From: Alistipes sp. CAG:514 | Lineage (GTDB): Bacteria; Bacteroidota; Bacteroidia; Bacteroidales; UBA932 | Reading direction: 5' to 3' | DNA: 33,660 nt | Assembly: GCA_000431015.1 (NCBI GenBank) | Contig: HF986075.1 | Span: 18,375-52,034 of the forward strand | Shown: positions 24,651 to 32,376 of the stretch, one piece after another | Numbering within the stretch: position 1 is the first letter of the stretch | Layout: every line of letters begins with the position of its first letter | Notes under the pieces: generated by a model | What the model was told of the DNA's origin: nothing | The model's input: only the letters and a program-made list of their open reading frames with translations | The model's database searches: none | Translations under genes and position numbers: made by a program

Positions 24651-24688
24651 AAGCACGTGGTATGAATTTTCAGACCACAAACGTGCTT
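24651..24688. repeat. Inverted repeat upstream of comF
   Basis: AAGCACGTGGT (from 24651) and ACCACAAACGTGCTT (to 24688) form a bulged stem with a loop of about 12 nt. It lies about 70-105 bases upstream of the comF start, and also just beyond the 3' end of the Rpn-type remnant. Confidence 0.5.
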
Positions 24689-24723
24689 TACTTACTACCA
24701 ATCTGTTATATGTTACGAAATTA

Positions 24724-24850
24724 TTACTTCAGAGTTTCAACCTGCTCAGTGGTCATGTCTGTGGCCGCCGTGATCTGATCTACAGGGACTCCCAAGGACA
24801 GCAACGACTAGGCAACCTTCTCTAATCCCTTTCTCTATCCCCTTGGCCTG
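24724..24850 (-). pseudogene. C-terminal tail of an Rpn/PD-(D/E)XK family nuclease-transposase gene
   Basis: Minus strand: one frame reads QAKGIEKGIREG and, after a shift of frame near 24785, another reads LGVPVDQITAATDMTTEQVE-TLK and a stop at 24724. The charged EKGIxEG repeats followed by LGxxxDxIxxATGLTxEEIExL are the characteristic tail of the Rpn (recombination-promoting nuclease, PF12784-like) family of Bacteroidetes. All of the nuclease domain is gone, so this is a relic of an older mobile-type gene. Confidence 0.65.
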
Positions 24851-25429
24851 CCGCGCTCAGAGCCCTCCCCATCAGCTTCCGGCAGTGCCGGTACCGCTTC
24901 CGGTACTGATCCCCGGCGGACATCGTCCCCTGATCCGGAGCCTCCTTTTCGAAGGCACCATGTCTAATGGTCTCTTGGTTAATGGTTGTCCGGCCACCGG
25001 CTCCCGCCTTACGGCCTCTCTATTCTTTGAAGTCTCCATCGTTGATGCGTAGTCTGGTCATCGTTGTCGCATTCGGCCCGGAACCCCTTCCGGAACCTGC
25101 CCGCAAGTTAGTAATTTCAAATCCGCAAAACGAAAAGAAACACATGCGATTTATAAAAAACAGAAATTGTTTCGATGATACCCCCTAAGAAACCACTTTT
25201 CCAGGAGCCGATCGTCTTCTGCCGTCAGCAATCGAGCGCGTGACGACACCCCGAGTCACCGTCGTTCCGACAGACACAGCAACAGGAACGGTGATATTTA
25301 ATAATAGAGAGAGTCACTGTCCAGACAATCACCCTGTCAACCGATGCTCATTTGCTCCGTTGTGATTTGCTTTCAGAATTTTTAACTTTACGGTTGGGAT
25401 AACAACTCCTCGTCGGTAATAGGGATCTT
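24851..25429. other. Non-coding, decayed DNA between the Rpn relic and the butyrate kinase fragment
   Basis: About 580 bp with no usable frame. There are short dyads and direct repeats, such as two CCGGTAC copies around 24890-24907 and two CCGGAACC copies around 25079-25102. The end at 25430 abuts the middle of the butyrate kinase sequence, so a rearrangement junction lies at or just before that point. Confidence 0.5.
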
Positions 25430-25984
25430 GTGCTTGGCGGCGGGATCACCGTCACTCTTCACAGGAACGGAAAGGTGATTGATTCCAACAACGGAGTCGG
25501 AGGAGACGGACCGTTCACCCCGGAGAGAGTCGGCTCTTGTCCTGGTTTCCAATTGGTTGACCTCTGCTACAGCGGTGAATATTCCAAAGCGGAGATAAAG
25601 AAGAAGCTGATGGGCAAAGGCGGTGCCGTGGCGTTCTTCGGGACGAATGACCTCAAGGAGATTGTCCGCAGGGGAGAAGATGGTGATGTCCGGGCAAAGG
25701 TCTGGATGGAGGCCTTTGTTCTCAACATCGCCAAGTATATCGCTTCGGAGGCCGCTGATGTCTGTGGGAAAGTGGATGTAATCCTGCTGACCGGAGGGGG
25801 AGCCTATGGGCGGGACATCGTGAGCGGAATCCGCAAGAGGGTGGAGTTCATCGCCCCCGTTGAGGTCTATCCCGGAGAGTTCGAGCTGCAAAGCCTTGCC
25901 GAACACGGGTACGACATTCTTTCCGGCAACGCCACCATCCTTTCCTACGACAAGAACGCTCCGGAACCGGATCCGTTTGTTTGA
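25430..25984 (+). pseudogene. buk: Butyrate kinase, N-terminally truncated
   Basis: The frame encodes 184 residues that match the C-terminal half of butyrate/branched-chain kinases: LGGGITVTLHRNGKVIDSNN, GGDGPFTPERVGSCPGFQLV, VAFFGTNDLKEI, VDVILLTGGGAYGRDIVSG and VEFIAPVEVYPGEFELQSLAE. Intact proteins have about 355 residues, so about 170 residues with the first ATP-binding half and part of the active site are missing. The frame opens with GTG and no ribosome signal. The family normally makes ATP from butyryl-phosphate in fermentation. The missing part is replaced by unrelated DNA, and the other butyrate-pathway genes (ptb) are not present. Certainly non-functional for kinase activity. Confidence 0.85.
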
Positions 25985-25992
25985 AAGTCTTT

Positions 25993-26170
25993 GTGCGCAT
26001 AACCTTGCCGCTCACGCACCGGCCCTGTCTAAAGAACCTTCTGTGCGTGAAAGAATCAGCCTTACGCACAGAAGGTGGTTTACGGATAAGTGGTGCGTGG
26101 ATAAATCTGATTTACGCACGAGTGCCGGGTATGTTCAAGTCCAGTGCGCAGATGAGCATGATTTACGCAC
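25993..26170. repeat. Palindrome array B (four 27-bp units, 50-51 bp period)
   Basis: Units start at 25993, 26043, 26093 and 26144. All are 27 bp, start GTGCG and end CGCAC; units 2 and 3 have six-base arms GTGCGT/ACGCAC. Interiors and the 23-24 bp spacers have diverged, unlike array A where they are nearly identical. Arms, length and period match array A 18 kb away. The array fills the gap between the truncated butyrate kinase and the end of the tolC-type gene. Confidence 0.9.
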
Positions 26171-26176
26171 GAAAGC

Positions 26177-27496
26177 TTAAAAAATCAGTTTCTGTCCCCT
26201 GTAGAAGTCCAGCAACTTGGCCGAGAACAGGAACTCGTAGCGGGCGCGGGCCAGATTGGATTCTGATTCCAGGAAACTGTCCCGAGCCTCGTTGAACTCA
26301 GTGATGTTGGCCTTGCCGTTCTCGTACTTCGCAAGCACAAGCTCGTACGACTCCTTCGCGCTGGCGTCAGCGTCCAGACTTGACCGGAATTTCTCATGAG
26401 CCGCCACAGCGTTGTAATACGCCTGCTGGATCTCCTTGTAGAGGCTTTTCTTGCTGTTTTCCAATTGCAACATCTGGTTCGTCCTCGAAAGCTCGGCGGA
26501 ACGGATCTGGTTCCTGGTCTGGAATCCGGAGAAAATCGGAATGCTCAGGCTAAGACCAAGATATTGGCTGAAATTGTTCTTGATCTGGTCTGAGAACGGA
26601 TCGCTGGAATGACTGCTCATCGTGTAGTAATTGGTTCCCAGACCACCGCTGGCCATAAGAGATGGCAGACGGGCCCCCTTTGCGTTCCTGATGGAATATT
26701 CTGTGGCATCCAGCCTGAACTGCTCCGCCTGGATTGACGGCTTGCAGGCCACTGCCTGCGCATAGATGTCCTCCGGATTGCTCAGAAGCAGCCCGTCAAC
26801 CGAAACAGAAGGGCGGACGATAGAGAATCCTTCAGGATTCGGTAACTCCAACAACTGGCTCAGATCCAACAGCGACAATCGTAAACTGTTGGCGGCCTGA
26901 GTCTCAGACAGTCGGCTCTGTCCCAGCGCTGCTTTCTGCTGAGCCACCTGAACCTTGCTGGCCTTGCCGCTCAGCTCCATCGCCGAGAGTCTCTCGACCT
27001 GAAGCGAATCGATGCTGACCTGATTCCTGGCCACATCCAGAAGCTCCATATTGTAGAGAATCTGCACATAAGCCTGCGCCACGGCGATACTGACATCTTC
27101 GCGAGCCTTCTGAAAATCAGCCGTCACGGCCTTGAGGTTCAGTTCGTCATGTTTAATCGAGTTGTTGATCCTGAGTCCTTGGAACACTGGCACTGAAGCT
27201 CCGAGGCTGACTCCCGTACTGGTAGTGTTGGTGTTTGAATAGGTGTTGTCAGCAGTCAATCCTCGTCCGAACGAGAAGTTCTCGCTTGCGCTTGCGCTCA
27301 CACCCGGCAACCTGCTGTTCCTGGATGTGTTCAATTGAATTTCCTGCTGCTTGACCTGAATCTCCTGCTGCTTGAGGGAAATGTTGTTCTCAAGAGCGTG
27401 CGCGATGCAGTCCTGAAGCGTCCACAGCCTGCCATCCTGCGCGGAAAGCCCCACCGTCAGCAGACCAAAAATAATCAATGAATATATTCTTTTCAT
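26177..27496 (-). CDS. TolC family outer-membrane efflux protein
   Basis: 439 residues from the ATG at 27496 (MKRIYSLIIFGLLTVGLSAQ, signal peptide); the 12 codons upstream would overlap the adaptor gene. Two OEP repeats of coiled coil are visible: WTLQDCIAHALENNISLKQQEIQVKQQEIQ at the start of the first, and AKGARLPSLMASGGLGTNYY with GLSLSIPIFSGFQTRN in the second. It ends FLFSAKLLDFYRGQKLIF. It forms the trimeric outer-membrane channel of the efflux machine encoded upstream and begins four bases after the adaptor stop. It is the last gene of the operon and runs into array B, with no clear terminator. Confidence 0.93.
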   Translation of the reverse strand: MKRIYSLIIFGLLTVGLSAQDGRLWTLQDCIAHALENNISLKQQEIQVKQQEIQLNTSRNSRLPGVSASASENFSFGRGLTADNTYSNTNTTSTGVSLGASVPVFQGLRINNSIKHDELNLKAVTADFQKAREDVSIAVAQAYVQILYNMELLDVARNQVSIDSLQVERLSAMELSGKASKVQVAQQKAALGQSRLSETQAANSLRLSLLDLSQLLELPNPEGFSIVRPSVSVDGLLLSNPEDIYAQAVACKPSIQAEQFRLDATEYSIRNAKGARLPSLMASGGLGTNYYTMSSHSSDPFSDQIKNNFSQYLGLSLSIPIFSGFQTRNQIRSAELSRTNQMLQLENSKKSLYKEIQQAYYNAVAAHEKFRSSLDADASAKESYELVLAKYENGKANITEFNEARDSFLESESNLARARYEFLFSAKLLDFYRGQKLIF

Positions 27497-27500
27497 AGCG

Positions 27501-28598
27501 CTATTTCTTGTCTGTGAATATCTGATTACCACGGACTTTCTGATCCTTGCCCAGTCCGCTCTTCACTTCTATCTTGACCCCGTCGCTCAGCCCTGTGGTG
27601 ACAGGCTGGCGTTTATACTGTCCGTCACCCTCGGCAAGATAGACGAACGTGGAATCCTTCTCAAATGAGATTGCCGCCTCAGGCACTGCCAAAACTGAGT
27701 CGGCGTGCTCCAAAGTGATCTCGGCGTTCGCGCTGTAGCCTGAACGGATCTTCACGCTGTCCAACTGGCTTACCCTGGCCTTGATCTCGAACTGGTTAGC
27801 ACCGTTGTTCTGCACGGCCTTCGGGGAAATATATTCAAGGACAGCGTCCATTTCCACGCCCTGCACCGCTCCGATGGTGATTCTCATCCTCGTGCCTTCA
27901 TCGACCTTGCCGACCTCTGTCTCATCCAGATTGCCCTTGAATATGAGGTCGTTCATATCGGCCACCGTGGCTATGGTTGTTCCGTCGTTGAATGTGTTGC
28001 TCTGGATCACCGAGTTACCGACTTTGACCGGCACATCGAGGATCAACCCTGTGATTGTCGAGCGGATCAGCGTCGAGCTGGCCGTGGCGTTGCGCTTTGA
28101 CACTCCGTCCCTGACAACCTCCAGAGCCTCCTCAGCTGCTTCTTTTTCCTCCTTTGCCTGATCCAGGGCCTGACGCACTTGGTCATATTCCTCAGCACTC
28201 ACCAACTGCTTGTCGTAGAGAGCCTTTTCACGTCCGAAGTTGGTCTGTGCCTGCTCAAGGTTCAATTCGGCGATGCGCAAACGGCTCTGCGCCGAACTCA
28301 GCGAACCCATCTCAGGAATGACCTTGACCTTGGCGATCACCTCGCCTTCCTTCACTTGGTCACCAGCCTCCTTGTAGATCTCGGATATGATGCCGCTGAT
28401 CTGCGGCTTGATGTTCACCTCGTCACGCGGCTCAATGGTGCCGGTGATGAGGGTGGTCTTCTTGATGTCGGCGATCTCGGCGGAAAGCTCCTCGTAGCGG
28501 ATCTCCTGCGGACGTGACTTTTTCCAAAGGAAGTAGAATGTGCCAGCGAACACCACGATGATGGCGGCGAACAGAATGTACTTGAAATACTTTTTCAT
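27501..28598 (-). CDS. HlyD/MacA-type periplasmic adaptor
   Basis: 365 residues. One N-terminal membrane anchor (YFKYILFAAIIVVFAGTFYFLW), then a barrel-sandwich (lipoyl-like) half EPRDEVNIKPQISGIISEIYKEAGDQVKEGEVIAKV. A coiled-coil hairpin spans about 90-165 (SSAQSRLRIAELNLEQAQ ... QALDQAKEEKEAAEEAL), followed by the second lipoyl half and a beta-barrel domain (MNDLIFKGNLDETEVGKVDEG). It links the inner-membrane ABC part to TolC. The order ATPase, permease, permease, adaptor, channel and short gaps support a single machine. Substrate unknown; MacB-like systems export antimicrobials, siderophores or peptides. Confidence 0.93.
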   Translation of the reverse strand: MKKYFKYILFAAIIVVFAGTFYFLWKKSRPQEIRYEELSAEIADIKKTTLITGTIEPRDEVNIKPQISGIISEIYKEAGDQVKEGEVIAKVKVIPEMGSLSSAQSRLRIAELNLEQAQTNFGREKALYDKQLVSAEEYDQVRQALDQAKEEKEAAEEALEVVRDGVSKRNATASSTLIRSTITGLILDVPVKVGNSVIQSNTFNDGTTIATVADMNDLIFKGNLDETEVGKVDEGTRMRITIGAVQGVEMDAVLEYISPKAVQNNGANQFEIKARVSQLDSVKIRSGYSANAEITLEHADSVLAVPEAAISFEKDSTFVYLAEGDGQYKRQPVTTGLSDGVKIEVKSGLGKDQKVRGNQIFTDKK

Positions 28599-28691
28599 AT
28601 TGCTTGACTTTTTATTTCCGAATATTGATTCTTGACTATCTATCTTTGAATATGTTTGCTCATCCTTAACATGTCTTGTTCCCGAAGCGGC

Positions 28692-29945
28692 TTATTCATC
28701 CCTCATAGCGTCCACCGGTTTGATGCTCATAGCCCTGGCCGCCGGGGCGAGTCCGGCCACGACTCCGAGAACAGTCAACCCGAGAAGAGTTCCGACAGCT
28801 GTCCAGAAACTGATCTGGAACGGAGCCTGAAGGATGCCGTCTGTCGTGAAGGCCAGCTCCAACCCTTGCAGGATCAGCACCGAGAACAGCAGGCCCAACA
28901 TTCCGGCCACGGCTGTCAGCAGGATGCTTTCCCAGATGATCTGCGATAGAATCATCTTCGGAGTCGCTCCTATGGCTCGGCGGATTCCGATTTCCGTGGT
29001 ACGTTCCCGGACCGTCACCATCATAATGTTCGAGATGCCGATCACACCGGCCAGCAACGTCCCGATTCCAATTAGCCAGATCAGGAAGTTCACGCCTTTG
29101 AACAGACTGTCTATCATCATGAAAAACATTTCGGTGTTGAGGACGGTGACTGCCTGTTCATCTGTCGGGTCTATGTAGTGGTTGCTTGCGATGGCTTTTC
29201 TGATCTTCGGGATGATGTCGCTCATCACGATCCCTTCTTTAGCCGTGACAGCCATCACCTGTACTTTGTCACCCATATTGTAAACGGCCTGCACTACGGA
29301 AATCGGAATCACGATGGCCTCGGTCTGCCTGCCTCCGAAGCTGATGACACTGTGTTCGTTGTAGTCAACTCCGATGACCTGGTAATATGCCGGGCCGATC
29401 TTGATTCTGGTTCCGCACGGGTCCACCCCCTTGGGATAGAGGTTTTCGTAAACCTGCTTTCCTATCACGCAGACCTTGCGTTTCTGCGCCACGTCCATCT
29501 CGTTGATGTAGCGTCCGTAAACTATCGTCGGTGTCTCTATTTTAGCGAAGTCGGCCTTCAACCCCTTGACGTTGCACCTTGATGACTTGTCCTCGTAGGT
29601 TGCCTCGCCTCTGGACCAACTGAAGCATTGAGGCGACACGATGTCCACTTCAGGAACCTTTTCCTTGAGAATCTCCACGTCCTTGATGTTCATCTCCCAG
29701 TAACGTCCCTTGTTGAAGCCTTTGTATGGCTTGGACGTGTTCTGGGACCAGATCATCGCCGAGTTGGACGCAAACCCTCCCATCTGCTGGTTCAGCATCA
29801 CCTTGAACCCGTCGCCGCCGCCCAGCAGGAACAGCAGCATGAATATTCCCCAGAACACCCCGAACCCGGTCAGCAGGCTCCGTCCCTTGTTGCGGGTCAG
29901 CGTGTCAAGGATTTCCTTGAATCGGTCTATATCGAAAAATTTCAT
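28692..29945 (-). CDS. MacB-like ABC transporter permease (second)
   Basis: 417 residues. First membrane segment in RSLLTGFGVFWGIFMLLFLLGGGDG, then a periplasmic MacB core domain (about 50-260). Three C-terminal segments form the FtsX domain (LIWLIGIGTLLAGVIGISNIMMV, the coupling helix RERTTEIGIRRAIGATPKMI, LLTAVAGMLGLLFSVLI, GVVAGLAPAARAMSIKPVDAMRDE). GATPKMI contacts the ATPase. It has a paralogue next to it (30013-31317), so the two probably form a heterodimer. Downstream there is a 93-bp gap before the adaptor. GAATATTC sits three bases before the start codon. Confidence 0.93.
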   Translation of the reverse strand: MKFFDIDRFKEILDTLTRNKGRSLLTGFGVFWGIFMLLFLLGGGDGFKVMLNQQMGGFASNSAMIWSQNTSKPYKGFNKGRYWEMNIKDVEILKEKVPEVDIVSPQCFSWSRGEATYEDKSSRCNVKGLKADFAKIETPTIVYGRYINEMDVAQKRKVCVIGKQVYENLYPKGVDPCGTRIKIGPAYYQVIGVDYNEHSVISFGGRQTEAIVIPISVVQAVYNMGDKVQVMAVTAKEGIVMSDIIPKIRKAIASNHYIDPTDEQAVTVLNTEMFFMMIDSLFKGVNFLIWLIGIGTLLAGVIGISNIMMVTVRERTTEIGIRRAIGATPKMILSQIIWESILLTAVAGMLGLLFSVLILQGLELAFTTDGILQAPFQISFWTAVGTLLGLTVLGVVAGLAPAARAMSIKPVDAMRDE

Positions 29946-30012
29946 TTGAATATTCCTTTCAATCTTTTATGAATATATTCCATTATTTTAGTCACTTCAT
30001 TTTGAATATTCG

Positions 30013-31317
30013 TCATTCGCTGCGGAGGGCTTCGATCGGGCGGACCTTGGCGGCTTTGCGGGCGGGGGCGAGGCCGGCGATGGTGCCGGCGATGACCAGC
30101 AGGATTGTGGCTCCGAAGCAGACGTTCAGGCCGACCGTAGGATCTTTAAAGACCGTCTGCTGGAAAAGCCCGAAGTCCATCACCATATTTCCGGAAATAT
30201 GATCGAGCCACTCGTTGGCCAGAACTCCGAGCACCATTCCGACGTAGCCGAAGAACGCGGTGATGATGATGCTTTCGGAAATGATCAGTTTCAGTATGGC
30301 CCATGGGCTCGCGCCGATCGCCTTGCGGATCCCGAATTCGTGCGTGCGCTCCTTGACGGAGATCAGCATGATGTTGGAGACCCCAACGATTCCGCTCAAC
30401 AGTGTCAGGATTCCAATGATCCATAATGCTGTGCGGATCATCAACATTCCTTTGTTCATCTCCATGCTCATTGTCAGGAGATTCCATATTCCCACAGCCC
30501 TCTTGTCGTCCGGGGCGGCGTTGTGGTTGTTGTTCAGCGATGCGCGCAGCCGATCCTCGAACGCCCTGTTGTCTTCCTCGGTGTCCAGCCCGTTGAACGA
30601 GAAAGTATATTCATCAATATCTTTGCCCCTGTTGTAGATTGTCCGGATGGTGGTGATCGGAGCGTAGAGACTGGACCAACCGTTCTCGTTCGGCCTGAGG
30701 ATGCCGATGACCTGAAACATCGAAGAGTTGATCTTGACATATTTCCCGACCAACGCTTCCGCCGCTGCCGCTTTCTGGAGAGCCGTAAGACCTTCCTCCT
30801 TTTCTCCCGTCACACCCAGAAGTTCCCTTGCGTCGTTGCTGTCCATCACGATGACCCTTCTCCTCTCCTTGATGTCGATCTCGTTGATGAACCTGCCATA
30901 GAGAAGGCTGAGCTTGTTCATTTCTGAATATTCAGGGCTGACTCCGCTGACCTGCTTGACGATGTATTCCTTGCCGTAGCTTGTGGTGAGGCTCGCTTGG
31001 GTGAGTATTGTTCCGGCCTTTTCCACATTATCAGCGAAGTCCGGACCGAGGGTGATGTCTATGTCTTTGTCGTTCAAGTCGATCCTTCGGCCTTCCCGCA
31101 TTCCGTTGTACGGCTTGGAAGTGTAGCCTCCCCAGACGTTCATCGTGTTGGTCATGTAGTCGCTGTTGTTGCTCTCAAGGGCGTGGATCAAGCCGTTGCC
31201 CGCTCCCAACAGAAAGATGAGCATGAATATTCCCCAGGCCACAGCGAAGCCGGTGAGGGCGGTGCGGAGCTTGTTCCTCCGGATGTTGCTCCAGATTTCT
31301 TCAAACAGGTCTCTCAT
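30013..31317 (-). CDS. MacB-like ABC transporter permease (first)
   Basis: 434 residues, with the same layout as its neighbour. TM1 is RTALTGFAVAWGIFMLIFLLGAGNG, followed by a periplasmic core with a longer middle loop (about 170-200, LGVTGEKEEGLTALQKAAAAEALVG). The C-terminal FtsX domain includes IIGILTLLSGIVGVSNIMLISVKERTHEFGIRKAIGASPWAI and ends LAPARKAAKVRPIEALRSE. It starts three bases after the ATPase stop. Sequence similarity between the two permeases is clear in the WGIFML and GIRxAIGA motifs. Both encode WGIF as TGG-GGA-ATA-TTC, which includes GAATATTC with the rare ATA codon. Confidence 0.93.
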   Translation of the reverse strand: MRDLFEEIWSNIRRNKLRTALTGFAVAWGIFMLIFLLGAGNGLIHALESNNSDYMTNTMNVWGGYTSKPYNGMREGRRIDLNDKDIDITLGPDFADNVEKAGTILTQASLTTSYGKEYIVKQVSGVSPEYSEMNKLSLLYGRFINEIDIKERRRVIVMDSNDARELLGVTGEKEEGLTALQKAAAAEALVGKYVKINSSMFQVIGILRPNENGWSSLYAPITTIRTIYNRGKDIDEYTFSFNGLDTEEDNRAFEDRLRASLNNNHNAAPDDKRAVGIWNLLTMSMEMNKGMLMIRTALWIIGILTLLSGIVGVSNIMLISVKERTHEFGIRKAIGASPWAILKLIISESIIITAFFGYVGMVLGVLANEWLDHISGNMVMDFGLFQQTVFKDPTVGLNVCFGATILLVIAGTIAGLAPARKAAKVRPIEALRSE

Positions 31318-31320
31318 CGC

Positions 31321-32043
31321 TTACTTCATTATAGTGCCCTCGCCGAACGGAGACGCATCGTGTCTGATGTTCTGCTCGATTTTGCCGATGATTCCGTCCT
31401 TGATGTGGATGATTCTGTTGGTGAAGTTGGCCACCCCGCTCTCGTGGGTCACGACGATGATGGTCATGTTCTCCTTCTCGTTGAGTTCCCGCAGCTGGTT
31501 CATGATCTCCACGGAAGTCTTTGAGTCCAAGGCTCCTGTGGGCTCGTCTGCAAGGATGATCTCTGGCTTTGTGATCAGCGCGCGGGCGATCGCCACCCTC
31601 TGCTTCTGACCTCCGGACATCTCGTTAGGATAGTGGTCAGCCCACTCCTTCAATCCAAGTCTTTCCAGAAATTCCATCGCCATTCTGTGCCGCTTCTGCC
31701 TGCCGACACCTTGATAGAAAAGCGGCAGCTCGACATTCTCCGCCGCCGTCTTGAACCCTATCAGATTGTAGGACTGGAATATGAATCCGATCATCTTGTT
31801 CCTGTATTCCGCCGCCTTGGTCTCACTGAGGTTCCAGATGAGACTCCCGTTGATGCGGTACTCGCCTGAGTCGTAGTTGTCCAATATTCCAAGAATATTC
31901 AGAAGCGTGGATTTGCCTGATCCCGACGCTCCCATAATCGAGACGAACTCGCCCTTCTCTATGGTCAGGTCAATGCCCTTGAGCACGTGCAGAGGCTGCG
32001 CACCCTGGTAGGTCTTGTTGACATCTTTCAGTTCAATCAGCAT
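31321..32043 (-). CDS. MacB/LolD-type ABC transporter ATP-binding protein
   Basis: 240 residues. Walker A GASGSGKST (residues 38-46), Q-loop FIFQSYNL, signature MSGGQKQRVAIARAL, Walker B IILADEPTGALDSKTS, and H-loop VTHESG are all present, so it should hydrolyse ATP. LADEPTGALD is typical of the LolD/MacB/FtsE group. It drives the two permeases encoded immediately downstream. First gene of the five-gene operon, with its promoter 155-185 bases upstream. Its leader carries a dyad at the start point and a shared-loop hairpin. Confidence 0.95.
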   Translation of the reverse strand: MLIELKDVNKTYQGAQPLHVLKGIDLTIEKGEFVSIMGASGSGKSTLLNILGILDNYDSGEYRINGSLIWNLSETKAAEYRNKMIGFIFQSYNLIGFKTAAENVELPLFYQGVGRQKRHRMAMEFLERLGLKEWADHYPNEMSGGQKQRVAIARALITKPEIILADEPTGALDSKTSVEIMNQLRELNEKENMTIIVVTHESGVANFTNRIIHIKDGIIGKIEQNIRHDASPFGEGTIMK

Positions 32044-32130
32044 TTGGTTGTTATCTTTTTTGCCCTATGGGCTGTTGTTTCTTTTTCATATACTTCTTGA
32101 AGATCGTCTTGTCTTCTTTACTGGTCTTCC

Positions 32131-32153
32131 GTCACTTCGACAAGCTCTGTGAC
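32131..32153 (-). repeat. Shared-loop hairpin, copy 3 (leader of the efflux operon)
   Basis: Minus strand arms GTCAC/GTGAC enclose the 13-nt loop AGAGCTTGTCGAA, 88-110 bases upstream of the ATPase start and downstream of the promoter, so it is transcribed. Confidence 0.75.
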
Positions 32154-32174
32154 CGGATATTTCTCACCTGTTTT

Positions 32175-32196
32175 GTGTATTAGTTTATTAATACAC
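32175..32196. promoter_or_regulatory. Operator candidate at the efflux operon start point
   Basis: Perfect inverted repeat GTGTATTA-GTTTAT-TAATACAC (8-bp arms, 6-bp centre), ending two bases from the -7 box, so it covers the predicted transcription start. Size and place fit a dimeric repressor of the TetR or MarR type. Confidence 0.6.
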
Positions 32197-32198
32197 TG

Positions 32199-32228
32199 CA
32201 AAGATAGGTATGTTTTTCTATAAAGCAA
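32199..32228 (-). promoter_or_regulatory. Promoter of the efflux operon
   Basis: Minus strand: TTG (32226-32228), 19 bases, TATCTTTG (32199-32206), an exact -7 box. The ATPase start is about 150 bases downstream, giving a long leader. Confidence 0.75.
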
Positions 32229-32315
32229 TAGTTCTTTGAAGGAAATTCACAAACGCTTAGATATAACGTTCTAGCGCCAGATTTATAACAAAATACACGC
32301 CAATTAATAGAAAAT

Positions 32316-32360
32316 GTTTATCTTGTGGTTTGGATTTGCAAGCCCAAGATTGAGATAAAC
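32316..32360 (+). terminator. Terminator-like hairpin before the truncated DUF362 gene
   Basis: GTTTATCT (32316-32323) pairs with AGATAAAC (32353-32360), with an inner TTGG/CCAA pair, and TTTTT follows at 32361-32365. It probably belongs to the DNA that replaced the 5' part of the DUF362 gene. The rest of 32229-32376 shows no gene. Confidence 0.5.
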
Positions 32361-32376
32361 TTTTTAGCACAATAAT

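Noticed and set aside
25388..25906. Minus-strand frame of 172 codons opposite butyrate kinase
   Set aside because: Shadow of the buk fragment; the plus strand carries family motifs.
25993..26170. CRISPR array
   Set aside because: The shared part is only the 5-6 base arms; repeat interiors vary and spacers are 23-24 bp. There are only four units and no cas gene. It is better described as palindromic units.
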